31,170 nt of DNA from an uncultured Pseudomonadota bacterium (GCA_947306185.1 CAMZFU010000006.1:1-31170); one strand, 5' to 3'; shown: positions 1 through 7,961, counted from the stretch's first letter. A program made the numbers and translations. The notes: generated from the sequence alone by a model not told the origin.

Positions 1-1325
1 AAATCGTTCCAGAAATGCTTGTGGATTGATGGAAATAATACCGTTCCACGATAAACATATGCTGAAGCACCGTTCATTCGTGCGACCTTGTCTTCATCCG
101 GATGGATGGCTTGAATGTATGTATTGCGGACACCGAGTTCTGGTAGAAATTGAATAAGTTGTGTTCCAGACGATGCATCTTCAATAACAATCTTGTGTTG
201 CGCCCTTTGGTGTGCCGCAAACAACGAATCAAATTTAGATTTTACCATGTTTGCCAAGTGTGGAAATTCAAGTTTTTCACGATAAATGTCCAATAGGTAA
301 ATATGTTTGTCAGCGGAAATCCCGAAGGTTATGCATGCAGAATATGCATTGGTTGACCCTGTTTTTGACGCGGTATCCCACGATGTAATTATATGCGTAA
401 AGTTTTCTGGAATCGCCGTATAATATTGCATCCATTCAGATTTGATTATGCAACCTTCCTGTGGCGCAGGTAATTGTTGATATTGTCCAGCGAACACCAA
501 TTCACCGACACTGTTTTTGATGCGCATAACGGTTTCAATGGATTCACGTTCCGGATGTAGTGGTGTCCCAATCGTTCGCTTAAAAATACGATTTGATTGT
601 GTGAAGTGTATTTGTTCATCCGTATCCGCAATAATCGGCAATCGCAGGAGTTGAAAATCATCACTGTTTTCTAACAAGTGTCCGGTCAGGTCATCTTGAT
701 GCAACCGCTGCATAATCAGTAAAATGCGACCAGTGTTTTTATCGTTTAATCGCGAAAATAACGTTGTATGATACCAATCATTCACTCGATTTCGTATAAT
801 TTCTGAATTTACATCAACAGGTTTTATCGGGTCGTCAATAATTATCCATTCTGCACCACGTCCAATTAAAACACCACCAACAGATGTCGCAAAACGTCCA
901 CCATGGACGGTTGTTTCAAAATCATCTTTGGCAAATTGATGTTTAGAAATACGTGTCATCGGAAATATCCGCATATACCAATCAGCTGTCATAACATTGC
1001 GCGTGTCATTTGCAAATTTAGTTGCCAGGTCATCAGAATAACTTACACATATTATGTGTGAACGCGGATTGTGCCCCAGTATAAAAGCCGGTAATGCAAC
1101 CGAACAAATGATGGATTTCATATATCGTGGCGGTATATTGATAATCAGGCGGTTTTTATTGCCATTAATAACATTAACGATATAATCGCAAACCAGGTCG
1201 ATATATTCTCCGTCTATGTATCCGCCGCCACCAGATATTTCATTGAACACTTTAATAACGAACGATTTAAAATCTGTTCGTAATAACGAATAAAACACAT
1301 CTAATTCAGTAATATTATTGTCCAT
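1..1325 (-). CDS. Phage terminase large subunit (TerL), 3' end beyond the window
   Basis: I translated this frame by hand: it is open for 441 codons from an ATG at 1325 to the window edge. It reads as the ATPase-nuclease that packages phage DNA into proheads. Residues 63-71 (NIPPRYMKS) are the Walker A-type loop, 158-165 (AEWIIIDD) the Walker B strand with its acidic pair, and 200-214 the following coupling segment (RILLIMQRLHQDD). The C-terminal RNase H-like nuclease is visible as TSWDTAS around 314-320 and IEDASSG around 381-387, which supply its acidic metal ligands. The start overlaps the preceding DUF5681 gene by 11 bases, suggesting translational coupling; no clear Shine-Dalgarno is seen. 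Family known; the boundary of the gene to the left is not visible. Confidence 0.9.
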   Translation of the reverse strand, partial: MDNNITELDVFYSLLRTDFKSFVIKVFNEISGGGGYIDGEYIDLVCDYIVNVINGNKNRLIINIPPRYMKSIICSVALPAFILGHNPRSHIICVSYSDDLATKFANDTRNVMTADWYMRIFPMTRISKHQFAKDDFETTVHGGRFATSVGGVLIGRGAEWIIIDDPIKPVDVNSEIIRNRVNDWYHTTLFSRLNDKNTGRILLIMQRLHQDDLTGHLLENSDDFQLLRLPIIADTDEQIHFTQSNRIFKRTIGTPLHPERESIETVMRIKNSVGELVFAGQYQQLPAPQEGCIIKSEWMQYYTAIPENFTHIITSWDTASKTGSTNAYSACITFGISADKHIYLLDIYREKLEFPHLANMVKSKFDSLFAAHQRAQHKIVIEDASSGTQLIQFLPELGVRNTYIQAIHPDEDKVARMNGASAYVYRGTVLFPSIHKHFWND

Positions 1326-1689
1326 TGTGCGATTTGACGTATTGTTGCAATATTAGTTTGTCGTCGTGATTCAGGTGTTCGTGTGCCGCGGACATGGCTT
1401 CGTATTCCGCATCTGCGACATCGCTTAATTCCATTATCCACTTTGCAGAATTCAGGTCGCCTTGTAGAGCTTTGTTGGTTTGTTTTGCGATAATGCCTTC
1501 TTTGGTACTAATACGACGACTGTTGCCATCCGGACTCGTCAAAGTTATTTTGCGGTTCATTTGCTCGCGCACAATGGTATTGCGATTGCGGGTACCACGC
1601 GGGCGTCCAAGCGGGTTACCCGATTGTCCCTTTTGATATTGATGTTCCTTTGGTGGAATGCAAAAACCACATTTGTGTTCATTGGGCAT
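1315..1689 (-). CDS. DUF5681 protein, probable small-terminase-like partner
   Basis: A 124-residue protein whose N-terminal third carries the signature QKGQSGNPLGRPRGTRN, the motif that defines DUF5681. Such proteins lie directly upstream of terminase large subunits in many prophages and occupy the place of the small terminase; a DNA-recognition role is inferred from that position and from the basic, glycine-rich motif. I chose the ATG at 1689 because AAGGAG lies 7 bases upstream; an ATG ten codons earlier has no such site. It overlaps the end of the methyltransferase gene by 11 bases and the start of terL by 11 bases, so the three form one coupled unit. A cysteine pair (CGFC) near the N-terminus is unexplained. 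Confidence 0.75.
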   Translation of the reverse strand: MPNEHKCGFCIPPKEHQYQKGQSGNPLGRPRGTRNRNTIVREQMNRKITLTSPDGNSRRISTKEGIIAKQTNKALQGDLNSAKWIMELSDVADAEYEAMSAAHEHLNHDDKLILQQYVKSHNGQ

Positions 1690-3010
1690 TTTGCATCTCC
1701 TTGTGTGCACGTTTTTCATCTAACAATTGAGTATATGTTTTACCAGTTCGCAGATTTTTCGCATCAATACCGAATGCTTCATAAAACCGTTTTACACATG
1801 TATCTACATATTTCGGTTCGTATTCAATACCGTAACAGATACGTCTATGTCGCTGTGCAGCAATCAATGTGCTGCCAGAGCCCAAGAAACAATCCAACAC
1901 CTTATCACCAACACTGGTCACATCTAACATAATATCGCTTAACATCTCGAAACTTTTGACGGTTGGGTGCATTTTCAAATCGTTGCGGTGTGGGCCATAC
2001 GAATTACATCCATAGTAGTGCCAAACATTACTGCGGTTCCGTCCGTATTTCCCCAGTTTGATATGGTCGGGAACCGTACCACCTTTGTTCAAGAATACCG
2101 TGCACAATTCATGCTGACTGCGATATGGTGTTCCCATGCCCGCCTTATTCTTAACCCAAACGCACAGGTTGATATATCGTGCAAAATTTTGTTTGCAGGC
2201 GGTCAACATAGGCATAATATTCCGCCAATCTATGAAATTGAATATCATGGCATTGTCGGTTGCATACTCGGAACACAGGGCAAAGTTTTTACCAAGAAAT
2301 TCCGTATATTCGGAATCTGACATTTCCCCGGCAGCCATTGCAAAGTCTGGATGTTTAACACTGCCGTTGCCAGACACAAATCCTTTGATTTTTATATTAA
2401 ACGGCGGATCTTGCAAAACCAGATTTACCCGTTTGTTACCAAGCAGTTTCGCAAAAGTATCACGATCTGTGCTGTCGCCACAAATAATTCTGTGACTGTC
2501 GTCAAATTCCCAAATATCGCCAGGGACTGTGATTATCTCATCATCTGCTACATATGGAACCGCATCCAGTTTTTTGACTTCGGCCTTTGTACGCGGTTCT
2601 GCCAAGATTTGATCAATTTCAATATCGTTAAACCCTGTAATTGTGATATCCGCAATATCTTCCAATTCGCATAATTCACCGATTTCGATATTTAATAAAT
2701 CCGCATCCCAACCACCACCATTTTCAGATATTCGATTGTCGGCAATCCGCAACTTGCGTTTTTGGACATCGGTCAAATGTCCAATACGTATCACAGGCAC
2801 TTGTGATAGATTTAATATCTTGGCTGCCTCAAATCGTCCGTGTCCGGCGATAATTTCATCATTTTCATCAATCAAGATTGGATTCACAAACCCAAATTGA
2901 TGAATGGAATCGGTAATCTGACTAATCTGGTCTGGGGTGTGAATTTTCGCATTATTTTTATACGGTTTTAATTGTTCAATACTTATATTTTCAATTTTTA
3001 ATTCTGTCAT
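1679..3010 (-). CDS. ParB-domain/DNA methyltransferase fusion
   Basis: A 443-residue two-domain protein. Residues 1-95 form a ParB/Srx-type nuclease-like domain with the IIAGHGRFEAA motif at 53-63. Residues 165-420 are a DNA amino-methyltransferase of the beta class: the catalytic motif IV DPPF is at 201-204 and the AdoMet-binding motif (FLGSGST) follows it near 375-381, so the motif order is IV before I. DPPF is usual for N6-adenine or N4-cytosine enzymes; which base is methylated cannot be read here. The fusion is common in prophages and mobile elements without a cognate restriction enzyme, and none is seen nearby. An excellent Shine-Dalgarno (AGGAGGT) precedes the ATG. It probably protects phage DNA or alters host gene expression (inference). 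Confidence 0.88.
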   Translation of the reverse strand: MTELKIENISIEQLKPYKNNAKIHTPDQISQITDSIHQFGFVNPILIDENDEIIAGHGRFEAAKILNLSQVPVIRIGHLTDVQKRKLRIADNRISENGGGWDADLLNIEIGELCELEDIADITITGFNDIEIDQILAEPRTKAEVKKLDAVPYVADDEIITVPGDIWEFDDSHRIICGDSTDRDTFAKLLGNKRVNLVLQDPPFNIKIKGFVSGNGSVKHPDFAMAAGEMSDSEYTEFLGKNFALCSEYATDNAMIFNFIDWRNIMPMLTACKQNFARYINLCVWVKNKAGMGTPYRSQHELCTVFLNKGGTVPDHIKLGKYGRNRSNVWHYYGCNSYGPHRNDLKMHPTVKSFEMLSDIMLDVTSVGDKVLDCFLGSGSTLIAAQRHRRICYGIEYEPKYVDTCVKRFYEAFGIDAKNLRTGKTYTQLLDEKRAHKEMQNAQ

Positions 3011-3081
3011 ATTTTTACCTCCTGGTTATTTTTCACAACCAATATATGCAGGTAAAAATATGTTTTCAAATGGTGATTTCT

Positions 3082-3807
3082 CTAAGCGCGCTTACCGGGT
3101 AAATGATTTATGGAAAATTCATAAATCCAGTTCGTAATTGTTTTCTCACATGGGGTGATACCACCTTTTTTGTTCGGTTTTTGGAGTGATTCGCCATATA
3201 TCTCAAAGTATACATCTTTGATTTTTTGAATCGTGTCCGCTAAATGCATTTGGGCATTACTCGGTCTGATATTATATTCTGGTGATTGAATTATTGTCTT
3301 GCACCGTTCGCGTATCGGATTTGTTTTTTTACCACCAGATTTAGCACTTTTCCCATTAACGCATACTGTTGATAAATCGTCAACTATCCCGCGCAATGCA
3401 TCGGTACGCATAAACAATTCATTCAACTGTTTGCGTGATATTGGTTTGTTATTATTTGACATAAATTGCCAAATCCAATCTATTTGAATAAAGATTTCAC
3501 CGATAAGAAACAGTTTGTTTCCTTCGCTTGATTGGATACCAGCTTTTAGCCATAATTCTTTGTCAAAACCAGATTGTATCAGCATTTTTTGATTAGGATT
3601 TGTCATAAAACCGACCAATCCATCACCATATTTTTTAGCGGTCAATGTCATCAGATTTTGTATATCTTGTGCTAAAATCTCATATTGTTCAGATTCGAAT
3701 TTTTCAATAATATCTGAGCATGCCGTCCCCCATGCTGCAAACACAATGTTTAAATGATTTTGAAACAATGATCTAAATTTGAAATCATTAGTAAAAAAAT
3801 CAATCAT
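3082..3807 (-). CDS. Hypothetical phage protein, 241 residues
   Basis: I do not recognise this protein. It is the first gene seen in the leftward phage run, 71 bases upstream of the methyltransferase gene. The ATG at 3807 is preferred over an in-frame start 22 codons earlier because TAAGGAG stands 6 bases upstream of it. The protein is rich in aromatic and amide residues, has a predicted helical middle (about 60-150), and a basic serine/glycine/lysine linker (KSAKSGGKKTNP) near 155-167. No signal peptide, membrane segment or catalytic motif is evident. By position it could be a packaging, replication or regulatory accessory protein, but that is only context. Confidence 0.7.
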   Translation of the reverse strand: MIDFFTNDFKFRSLFQNHLNIVFAAWGTACSDIIEKFESEQYEILAQDIQNLMTLTAKKYGDGLVGFMTNPNQKMLIQSGFDKELWLKAGIQSSEGNKLFLIGEIFIQIDWIWQFMSNNNKPISRKQLNELFMRTDALRGIVDDLSTVCVNGKSAKSGGKKTNPIRERCKTIIQSPEYNIRPSNAQMHLADTIQKIKDVYFEIYGESLQKPNKKGGITPCEKTITNWIYEFSINHLPGKRA

Positions 3808-3981
3808 CCAAATCTCCTTAATTTCATGCCAGATTGTACCATTGTTATCCAGGAAATACAGAAAAAATGACAATTATGTAAAATCAAATGGTTATTTACT
3901 AAAAGTCGCTGATATTCAAAATAAATTCCCTGTTATTTTTGCAAACATTCCCAGATAATACGCCTAAAAATCAGTATTTTT

Positions 3982-4003
3982 GCAAAAATCACGCAAAAAT
4001 CAC
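3982..4003 (+). repeat. Tandem 11-base repeat
   Basis: Two perfect head-to-tail copies of gcaaaaatcac lie upstream of the leftward phage genes. Related short words recur in the same gap: tttttgcaaa twice and ccctgttatt twice (about 3927 and 4015). They could be protein-binding sites at a phage end, or simple AT-rich redundancy. Confidence 0.4.
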
Positions 4004-4079
4004 TATAACAAAATCCCTGTTATTCCCTGTAATTATCATATCCAATACCGTCAAATGTTACAACTCCGCCACAAAAATC

Positions 4080-4110
4080 AAATGCCCATTTGGGCATTTT
4101 ATTTTTGTCG
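4080..4110 (+). terminator. Hairpin with T-rich tail
   Basis: Nine-base arms AAATGCCCA/TGGGCATTT are followed on the plus strand by TTTTATTTTT. It has the form of an intrinsic terminator, but no plus-strand gene ends just before it. Confidence 0.5.
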
Positions 4111-4258
4111 GATATGAAGGGTGGACAAATCGTTCGCGACGCAGTTGCTGGTTCGAAAACAAGTAGATTTCGGAAGTGAAACGAACCGAAATCGTCACGG
4201 TTTACCCGCAGGCACAAAGTGCCAAGGGAATCCCTTCGTCTTTTTTTTAATTCAATCT
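4101..4258 (+). other. Structured non-coding stretch, possible small RNA or element remnant
   Basis: The 600-base gap between the phage genes and the next gene has no convincing protein. This part carries a GGCAC/GTGCC hairpin (4211-4223), then AAGGG/CCCTT (4224-4236) and eight T residues (4241-4248), which together resemble the end of a transcript. The open frames here show no start signal and no recognisable protein. Two stretches, at about 4114 and 4299, share a loosely similar ATGAAGG...CG core. A small RNA or an old attachment/element end are both possible; neither is established. Confidence 0.25.
4211..4248 (+). terminator. Double hairpin followed by T8
   Basis: GGCAC-AAA-GTGCC is followed directly by AAGGG-AAT-CCCTT, then CGTC and eight T. 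Plausible rho-independent terminator on the plus strand, though what transcript it ends is unknown. Confidence 0.45.
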
Positions 4259-4284
4259 TAAAAACCACCGCAAGGCGGTTTTTT
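4258..4284 (+). terminator. Hairpin terminator sharing an 18-base word with 4985-5002
   Basis: ACCGC-AAG-GCGGT (4267-4279) followed by six T. The 18 bases from 4260 to 4277 recur exactly at 4985-5002, downstream of tsaC, where the stem is degraded by loss of one G. Confidence 0.5.
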
Positions 4285-4433
4285 GATTTTACAGGCGGGG
4301 ATGAAGGAATGTGTGCGAACGTCAGTGCAGCACACAATCCGCGAATAAACAATTAGAAAAATCATAAAAACGGAGTTGTTGTTCCCACGAGTTTTTATAG
4401 ATTTTGATTATTGTTTATCAAGACATCCATTAT

Positions 4434-4466
4434 ATAAAAAAATCCCCAAGATACAATCTTGGGGAT
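4434..4466 (-). terminator. Terminator of the 134-residue membrane protein gene
   Basis: Eleven-base perfect arms ATCCCCAAGAT/ATCTTGGGGAT with a three-base loop; on the minus strand a run of T follows. It lies 14 bases past the stop of the gene at 4480-4884. Confidence 0.85.
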
Positions 4467-4479
4467 AATATTACAAACG

Positions 4480-4884
4480 TTATTTTTCGTTGTTTTTTGC
4501 CACAAGGCCACACAATCCGAATGCAAACAAACAAATTCCCAAGTCATGTGTGTAATCTGCAGCCGTCTGTGCCTTTTGTGATGCAATTGTCTCTACGGCT
4601 TCAGTTGCGGTTTTTTCTGCGGTTATATCTACCTCGTCCAATAGCCCAAAATCTGTGCAGTAGTCGGGCCCCAAACCCGGATTATAGCCTCTTTCCTTTA
4701 TCCCGTGATGCAAAGCTTTACTCCAAGCTTCATCATAAACAGGCTGATAAGTTGTCTTATAAGCCTTATCATAGGCCTTATCATAGGCAATATTATATAT
4801 CAGTGTTTTTTTTACACCCGCCGATAAAGCGCCTGTGGCAACAAGCAACCACAATATACTATTTAATTTGTTACGTTTTTTCAT
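4480..4884 (-). CDS. Small membrane protein with tyrosine-rich repeats
   Basis: A 134-residue protein I cannot assign. It has a hydrophobic N-terminal segment (about 9-24) that could be a signal anchor and a second near the C-terminus (about 113-129, GICLFAFGLCGLVA). Between them lies a short periodic region with AYDKAYDKAYKTTY at about residues 33-46, whose DNA repeats the word GCCTATGATAAG. I start at the ATG at 4884 because AAAGG is 8 bases upstream; the ATG two codons earlier sits too close to it. The gene is monocistronic, with a strong promoter and its own terminator. It lies between the prophage and tsaC, so it could be a phage-end cargo gene or a host gene. Confidence 0.7.
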   Translation of the reverse strand: MKKRNKLNSILWLLVATGALSAGVKKTLIYNIAYDKAYDKAYKTTYQPVYDEAWSKALHHGIKERGYNPGLGPDYCTDFGLLDEVDITAEKTATEAVETIASQKAQTAADYTHDLGICLFAFGLCGLVAKNNEK

Positions 4885-4914
4885 AACCATATCCTTTTGA
4901 TTATTGCATGTAAT

Positions 4915-4943
4915 AATGTAACACTAAAAACATACTTTGTCAA
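4915..4943 (-). promoter_or_regulatory. Promoter for the gene at 4480-4884
   Basis: On the minus strand TTGACA (4943-4938) and TACATT (4920-4915) are separated by 17 bases, with the start codon 30 bases further. A near-consensus housekeeping sigma promoter. Confidence 0.75.
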
Positions 4944-4984
4944 GTGTCGGGTTAAAATCTACACCACATGCCAGTTGAACCGCG

Positions 4985-5002
4985 AAAAACCACCGCAAGG
5001 CG
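4985..5002. repeat. Second copy of the 18-base direct repeat
   Basis: Exact copy of 4260-4277 in the same orientation, immediately downstream of the tsaC stop. The two copies bracket about 0.7 kb containing the small membrane protein gene. They may be related terminator stems or a relic of an insertion. Confidence 0.45.
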
Positions 5003-5008
5003 TTTTTT

Positions 5009-5578
5009 TTACTTTATGATAACCGCACCTTGGCGGACAATGTTCTTTTTATCGCCATCCAGTATGACAACAGTGCTTGGTGCACCGCCCATTTTTTCAT
5101 ATGCATTGTCAATTACCATTATGTTTGGAAATTGTGCACGTATGGCATCTGGGCTGGTCAACACCGGTTGACCGGATATATTTGCGGAACTGGTGGCCAA
5201 ACAATGTCCATTAATTACACGACATAAATCTTGAAATGGTTTATAGTTTGGAACACGCACGGCACCAAAAGACATTGTTTGTGTATCCTGGACGGGAACA
5301 CCGATGGTCAATGTACCCGGCCAATATTTTTTCGCCAAATCAAATGCGACTGATGGATATTCTGACATATATTTCTGAATATGATCCAAACAATCCGACA
5401 TGATGATCAGGTGTTTTTCATGTGGACGCTGTTTAATTTCGAATAACGCATCCGCGCCCATTTGATTGGGCAGAGCACCCAACCCCCAAACCGTATCGGT
5501 CGGGAAAGCAATTGCCCCGCCATTGTTTAAGTGATTATTCAATTTTTCTATGAAAGATTTATCTGTGATATCAAACAT
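5009..5578 (-). CDS. tsaC: Threonylcarbamoyl-AMP synthase
   Basis: A 189-residue YrdC/Sua5-type enzyme that makes L-threonylcarbamoyl-AMP from threonine, bicarbonate and ATP, the first step of t6A formation at position 37 of ANN-decoding tRNAs. Visible family features are FPTDTVWGLG (25-34), the KxR motif at 49-51 and SSANISG (130-136). The length fits the single-domain TsaC form rather than the longer Sua5. The second enzyme, TsaD, is encoded at 26135-27265. I start at the ATG at 5578, where the family homology begins. No Shine-Dalgarno precedes it, but TAATAT lies 7 bases upstream, so the message may be leaderless. The 43 upstream in-frame codons look like non-coding extension. Confidence 0.92.
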   Translation of the reverse strand: MFDITDKSFIEKLNNHLNNGGAIAFPTDTVWGLGALPNQMGADALFEIKQRPHEKHLIIMSDCLDHIQKYMSEYPSVAFDLAKKYWPGTLTIGVPVQDTQTMSFGAVRVPNYKPFQDLCRVINGHCLATSSANISGQPVLTSPDAIRAQFPNIMVIDNAYEKMGGAPSTVVILDGDKKNIVRQGAVIIK

Positions 5579-5666
5579 AGCATAAATATTAGCATGTTTT
5601 TTTTGTGCCTGCCACAAAAAACAATCGCATAATCGGATGTTTTTATTTCTAGCTATGCAAAAATTA

Positions 5667-5694
5667 TTGACAGTAATGAATCTTGTGCTAGGCT
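5667..5694 (+). promoter_or_regulatory. Promoter for the gene at 5736
   Basis: TTGACA (5667-5672), a 16-base spacer and TAGGCT (5689-5694), about 40 bases before the start codon at 5736. Confidence 0.6.
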
Positions 5695-5735
5695 CCTCAG
5701 AGCGCATTTTACCGGCAGATAAAAGGAGTTTTTAT

Positions 5736-6257
5736 ATGACCACGATAATAAATATACCCACAGGTAAGGTTTCTTATACATATCCAGATGAAATTCAAGA
5801 AGAGATTCGACTGTATCAGATGCCTGGGTTTGAAGAATTGTATTCGGCATTCAGAATATTAGAAGCGGTATATAATTACGAAAAGAAATACAAGGTTGCC
5901 ATCCGTCCATATTGGGCTTGGGGTGATTGTGCTGATCAGGTATGGCGGTATCGCATCACCAGCCCGCTGCTTAATCAAAGAATATACATAAAAGAGAAAC
6001 TGAAAGATTTAACACCAAATGTCCCAAGAACAGAAGATAAACCATGGCATGATTATATTACGGAATATCAACTGAATATTGGTAAATTGTTTGAAATGTC
6101 TGCCAGTAAAGGCCCTATAGCATATATGTGCGGATTATTCACTGAACCGGTCAAACAAAAATACCTTGAAATTCCCGGCCTGTACAGGGAAACGGAACAA
6201 CGCCGTCGATCTGGTTTGATAACATTGGCAAATGATATTGCCAATATACAACATTAA
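5736..6257 (+). CDS. Hypothetical protein, 173 residues
   Basis: I do not recognise this family. The ATG at 5736 is chosen for AAAAGGAG 7 bases upstream and a promoter about 40 bases upstream; the longer frame from 5637 would include promoter sequence. The protein is soluble-looking, rich in tyrosine and tryptophan (YWAWGDCADQVWRYR at about 59-73), with no signal peptide or membrane segment. It stands alone, divergent from tsaC. It may be lineage-specific. Confidence 0.75.
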   Translation: MTTIINIPTGKVSYTYPDEIQEEIRLYQMPGFEELYSAFRILEAVYNYEKKYKVAIRPYWAWGDCADQVWRYRITSPLLNQRIYIKEKLKDLTPNVPRTEDKPWHDYITEYQLNIGKLFEMSASKGPIAYMCGLFTEPVKQKYLEIPGLYRETEQRRRSGLITLANDIANIQH

Positions 6258-6268
6258 AATGGTATAAT
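6238..6268 (+). promoter_or_regulatory. Possible promoter for the GNAT gene
   Basis: A perfect TATAAT at 6263-6268 lies 20 bases before the likely start; the best -35 (TTGCCA, 6238-6243) is 19 bases away, longer than ideal. Confidence 0.4.
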
Positions 6269-6288
6269 ATTTTTGTAAGGTGAGTGTT

Positions 6289-6841
6289 TTGGAATTTAAA
6301 AAGTTAAATCTTGTGACGTTTACATTGAACTGCAACGAATTATACATTTTGCTGGATAGCAATCGTGCAAAGTTGTCGCCGTGGTTTTGGTGGGCGTCCC
6401 ATAATGTCACACCAAATAAATTGCGGTTTTATTGGTTCGGGGTCAAGCGCCTTGCGTACATCAGATTTGGAAAAGTTTTGCACAGGTTGGATTCAACAGT
6501 ATGACCAACAATTCATTGTTTATAACTCTAAAAACAAGATTGGTTGGTTGTGCGGATTGGATGACATAGATACCATAAATAAAAGAGCAGAGGTGTGGAG
6601 GCTTGCATTTCGTGGTAATACAGAAACCATAGAAGCGATGACAAAATTGGAAGATTACTGTATTAACAATCTGCAATTGAAAAGCATATATGCGTGTGTA
6701 AAATCCACCAATCGTGCCAGCCAGTTGTTCTGGGAAAAATATGGTTATGATGAACGAAAACTGTATTTGCATGCCAAGGTGTCGCAGCATAATCCAAAAT
6801 ATGCAGATATTTATACATATACCAAACAGTTAAGCAAATAA
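6289..6841 (+). pseudogene. GNAT-family acetyltransferase with a frameshift
   Basis: Two overlapping frames read as one RimJ/RimL-like N-acetyltransferase. The first, from a TTG at 6289 (after AAGGTG), gives the usual N-terminal segment ending in LLDSNRAKLSPWFWWAS. The second frame carries the rest: IGWLCGLDDID, NKRAEVWRLAF, a stretch resembling the acetyl-CoA-binding region, and the typical NRASQLFWEKYGY near the end. Removing one G from the GGGG run at 6439-6442 joins the two frames into about 183 codons. The coding signal is intact on both sides, so this is either a recent pseudogene, a phase-variable homopolymer, or a sequencing/assembly error. The substrate is unknown. Confidence 0.7.
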
Positions 6842-6855
6842 TTGCCGAAAAATAA

Positions 6856-6884
6856 TTGTATATTTGCTTCTGTTATGATACAAT
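6856..6884 (+). promoter_or_regulatory. Promoter for the 75-residue protein gene
   Basis: TTGTAT (6856-6861), 17-base spacer, TACAAT (6879-6884), 28 bases before the start codon at 6913. Confidence 0.5.
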
Positions 6885-6912
6885 TACCGTATAAGGTAAA
6901 AGGAGAAGTAAA

Positions 6913-7140
6913 ATGGTGCTTGTTGGACCAGTTTGGCCGATAATTTTGGGGGCGAGAACCGCTAAAAAAATCCGCAGAGCAACAAACATATTGAAAATTG
7001 GAATTTTTTCTTACGGGGTATTAAAAATACGGAATATGTTGAAAAAACGCAAAAAAGCAAAACGGGAAGAAGTTCAAGCCAAACAGATTGACGAAATGTA
7101 CACCGCCTTCCAGAAAGAGCAAGCGCAGAAGAAACATTAA
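6913..7140 (+). CDS. Small basic protein, 75 residues
   Basis: Not recognised. AAAGGAG lies 7 bases before the ATG, and a promoter is visible upstream, so expression is likely. The first 35 residues are weakly hydrophobic with spaced basic residues (a possible amphipathic helix or peripheral membrane segment); the middle is strongly basic (LKKRKKAKREE, about 43-53) and the end is a charged helix. It could bind membrane surface, RNA or ribosomes, but nothing in it settles this. It sits 161 bases upstream of rpsD. Confidence 0.65.
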   Translation: MVLVGPVWPIILGARTAKKIRRATNILKIGIFSYGVLKIRNMLKKRKKAKREEVQAKQIDEMYTAFQKEQAQKKH

Positions 7141-7301
7141 GTTTTTGTTAATACAAAAAACTTGATTTTCTATAATAAATATTATAGCATGGACATTGCT
7201 GGATAATTCAGAACTGATTAAGCATCGGTGCATTTTGGTCCCGATTGTGATAAGGTTTCTGTCAAATGTCCGGCACCATAAAAAACCAAAAGGATAAAAA
7301 T

Positions 7302-7934
7302 ATGGCAAGAGATGGGGCAAAACGTAATACCCGTAAATTGAAAATTGGCCGCCGTTTAGGTGTGAACCTTTGGGGCCAGGCGAAATCACCGTTTAACAAA
7401 CGCAAATACAAACCTGGTCAGCATGGTCCAACTTCACGTGGCGGTAATATGACCGATTACGCAAAGCAGATGCGTGCAAAACAGACCCTTAAAGGTTACT
7501 ATGGTAATATCGGTGAAAAGAAGTTCCGTGCATATTATTTGGAAGCAAATAATATGAAGGGCGATACCCCGGATAACTTGATTGGCTTGTTGGAACGTCG
7601 TTTGGACGCCGTTGTATATCGTGCAAAATTGGCACCAACGGTCTTTTCCGCACGTCAATTGATTAGCCACGGTCATATCTATGTCAACGACAAACGTGTT
7701 AAAATCGCATCTTATCAGGTTAAACCGGGTGATGTCATTACCGTTGGCGAAAAGGCAAAGCAAATGCCTTTGGTCGTTTTGGCTTTAGAATCGGGCGAAC
7801 GCAACGTTCCAGATTACATCAATTTGGACAGTGCAAACTTCGTCGCAACATTTACACGTGTTCCGGCATTTGCAGACGTTCCGTATCCGGTTCAAATGTT
7901 CCCAGAATTGGTCGTTGAATTCTATTCACGTTAA
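7302..7934 (+). CDS. rpsD: 30S ribosomal protein S4
   Basis: A 210-residue S4, a primary 16S rRNA-binding protein that nucleates assembly of the small-subunit body. The N-terminal domain (LGRR-type start, YKPGQHG near 42-48) is followed by the S4 RNA-binding domain around residues 100-165 (RRLDAVVYR, ARQLISHGHIYVN). It lacks the N-terminal zinc cysteines and so belongs to the cysteine-free form. The start at 7302 is set by homology and by AAAAGGAT 7 bases upstream. It stands apart from other ribosomal genes, as in many alphaproteobacteria. The 160-base leader has a TATAAT at 7171-7176 but I could not pair it with a good -35; self-regulation through the leader, known for S4 in some bacteria, is possible but unshown. 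Confidence 0.97.
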   Translation: MARDGAKRNTRKLKIGRRLGVNLWGQAKSPFNKRKYKPGQHGPTSRGGNMTDYAKQMRAKQTLKGYYGNIGEKKFRAYYLEANNMKGDTPDNLIGLLERRLDAVVYRAKLAPTVFSARQLISHGHIYVNDKRVKIASYQVKPGDVITVGEKAKQMPLVVLALESGERNVPDYINLDSANFVATFTRVPAFADVPYPVQMFPELVVEFYSR

Positions 7935-7961
7935 TTTTTGGGAAACATTACATATATTTAC

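Noticed and set aside
4141..4166. Possible tRNA T-arm (GGTTCGAAAAC) near the prophage edge
   Set aside because: No acceptor, D or anticodon stems can be folded around it.
4020..4352. 110-residue open frame on the minus strand in the boundary gap
   Set aside because: It reads through several hairpins and terminator stems, lacks a ribosome site and shows no recognisable protein.
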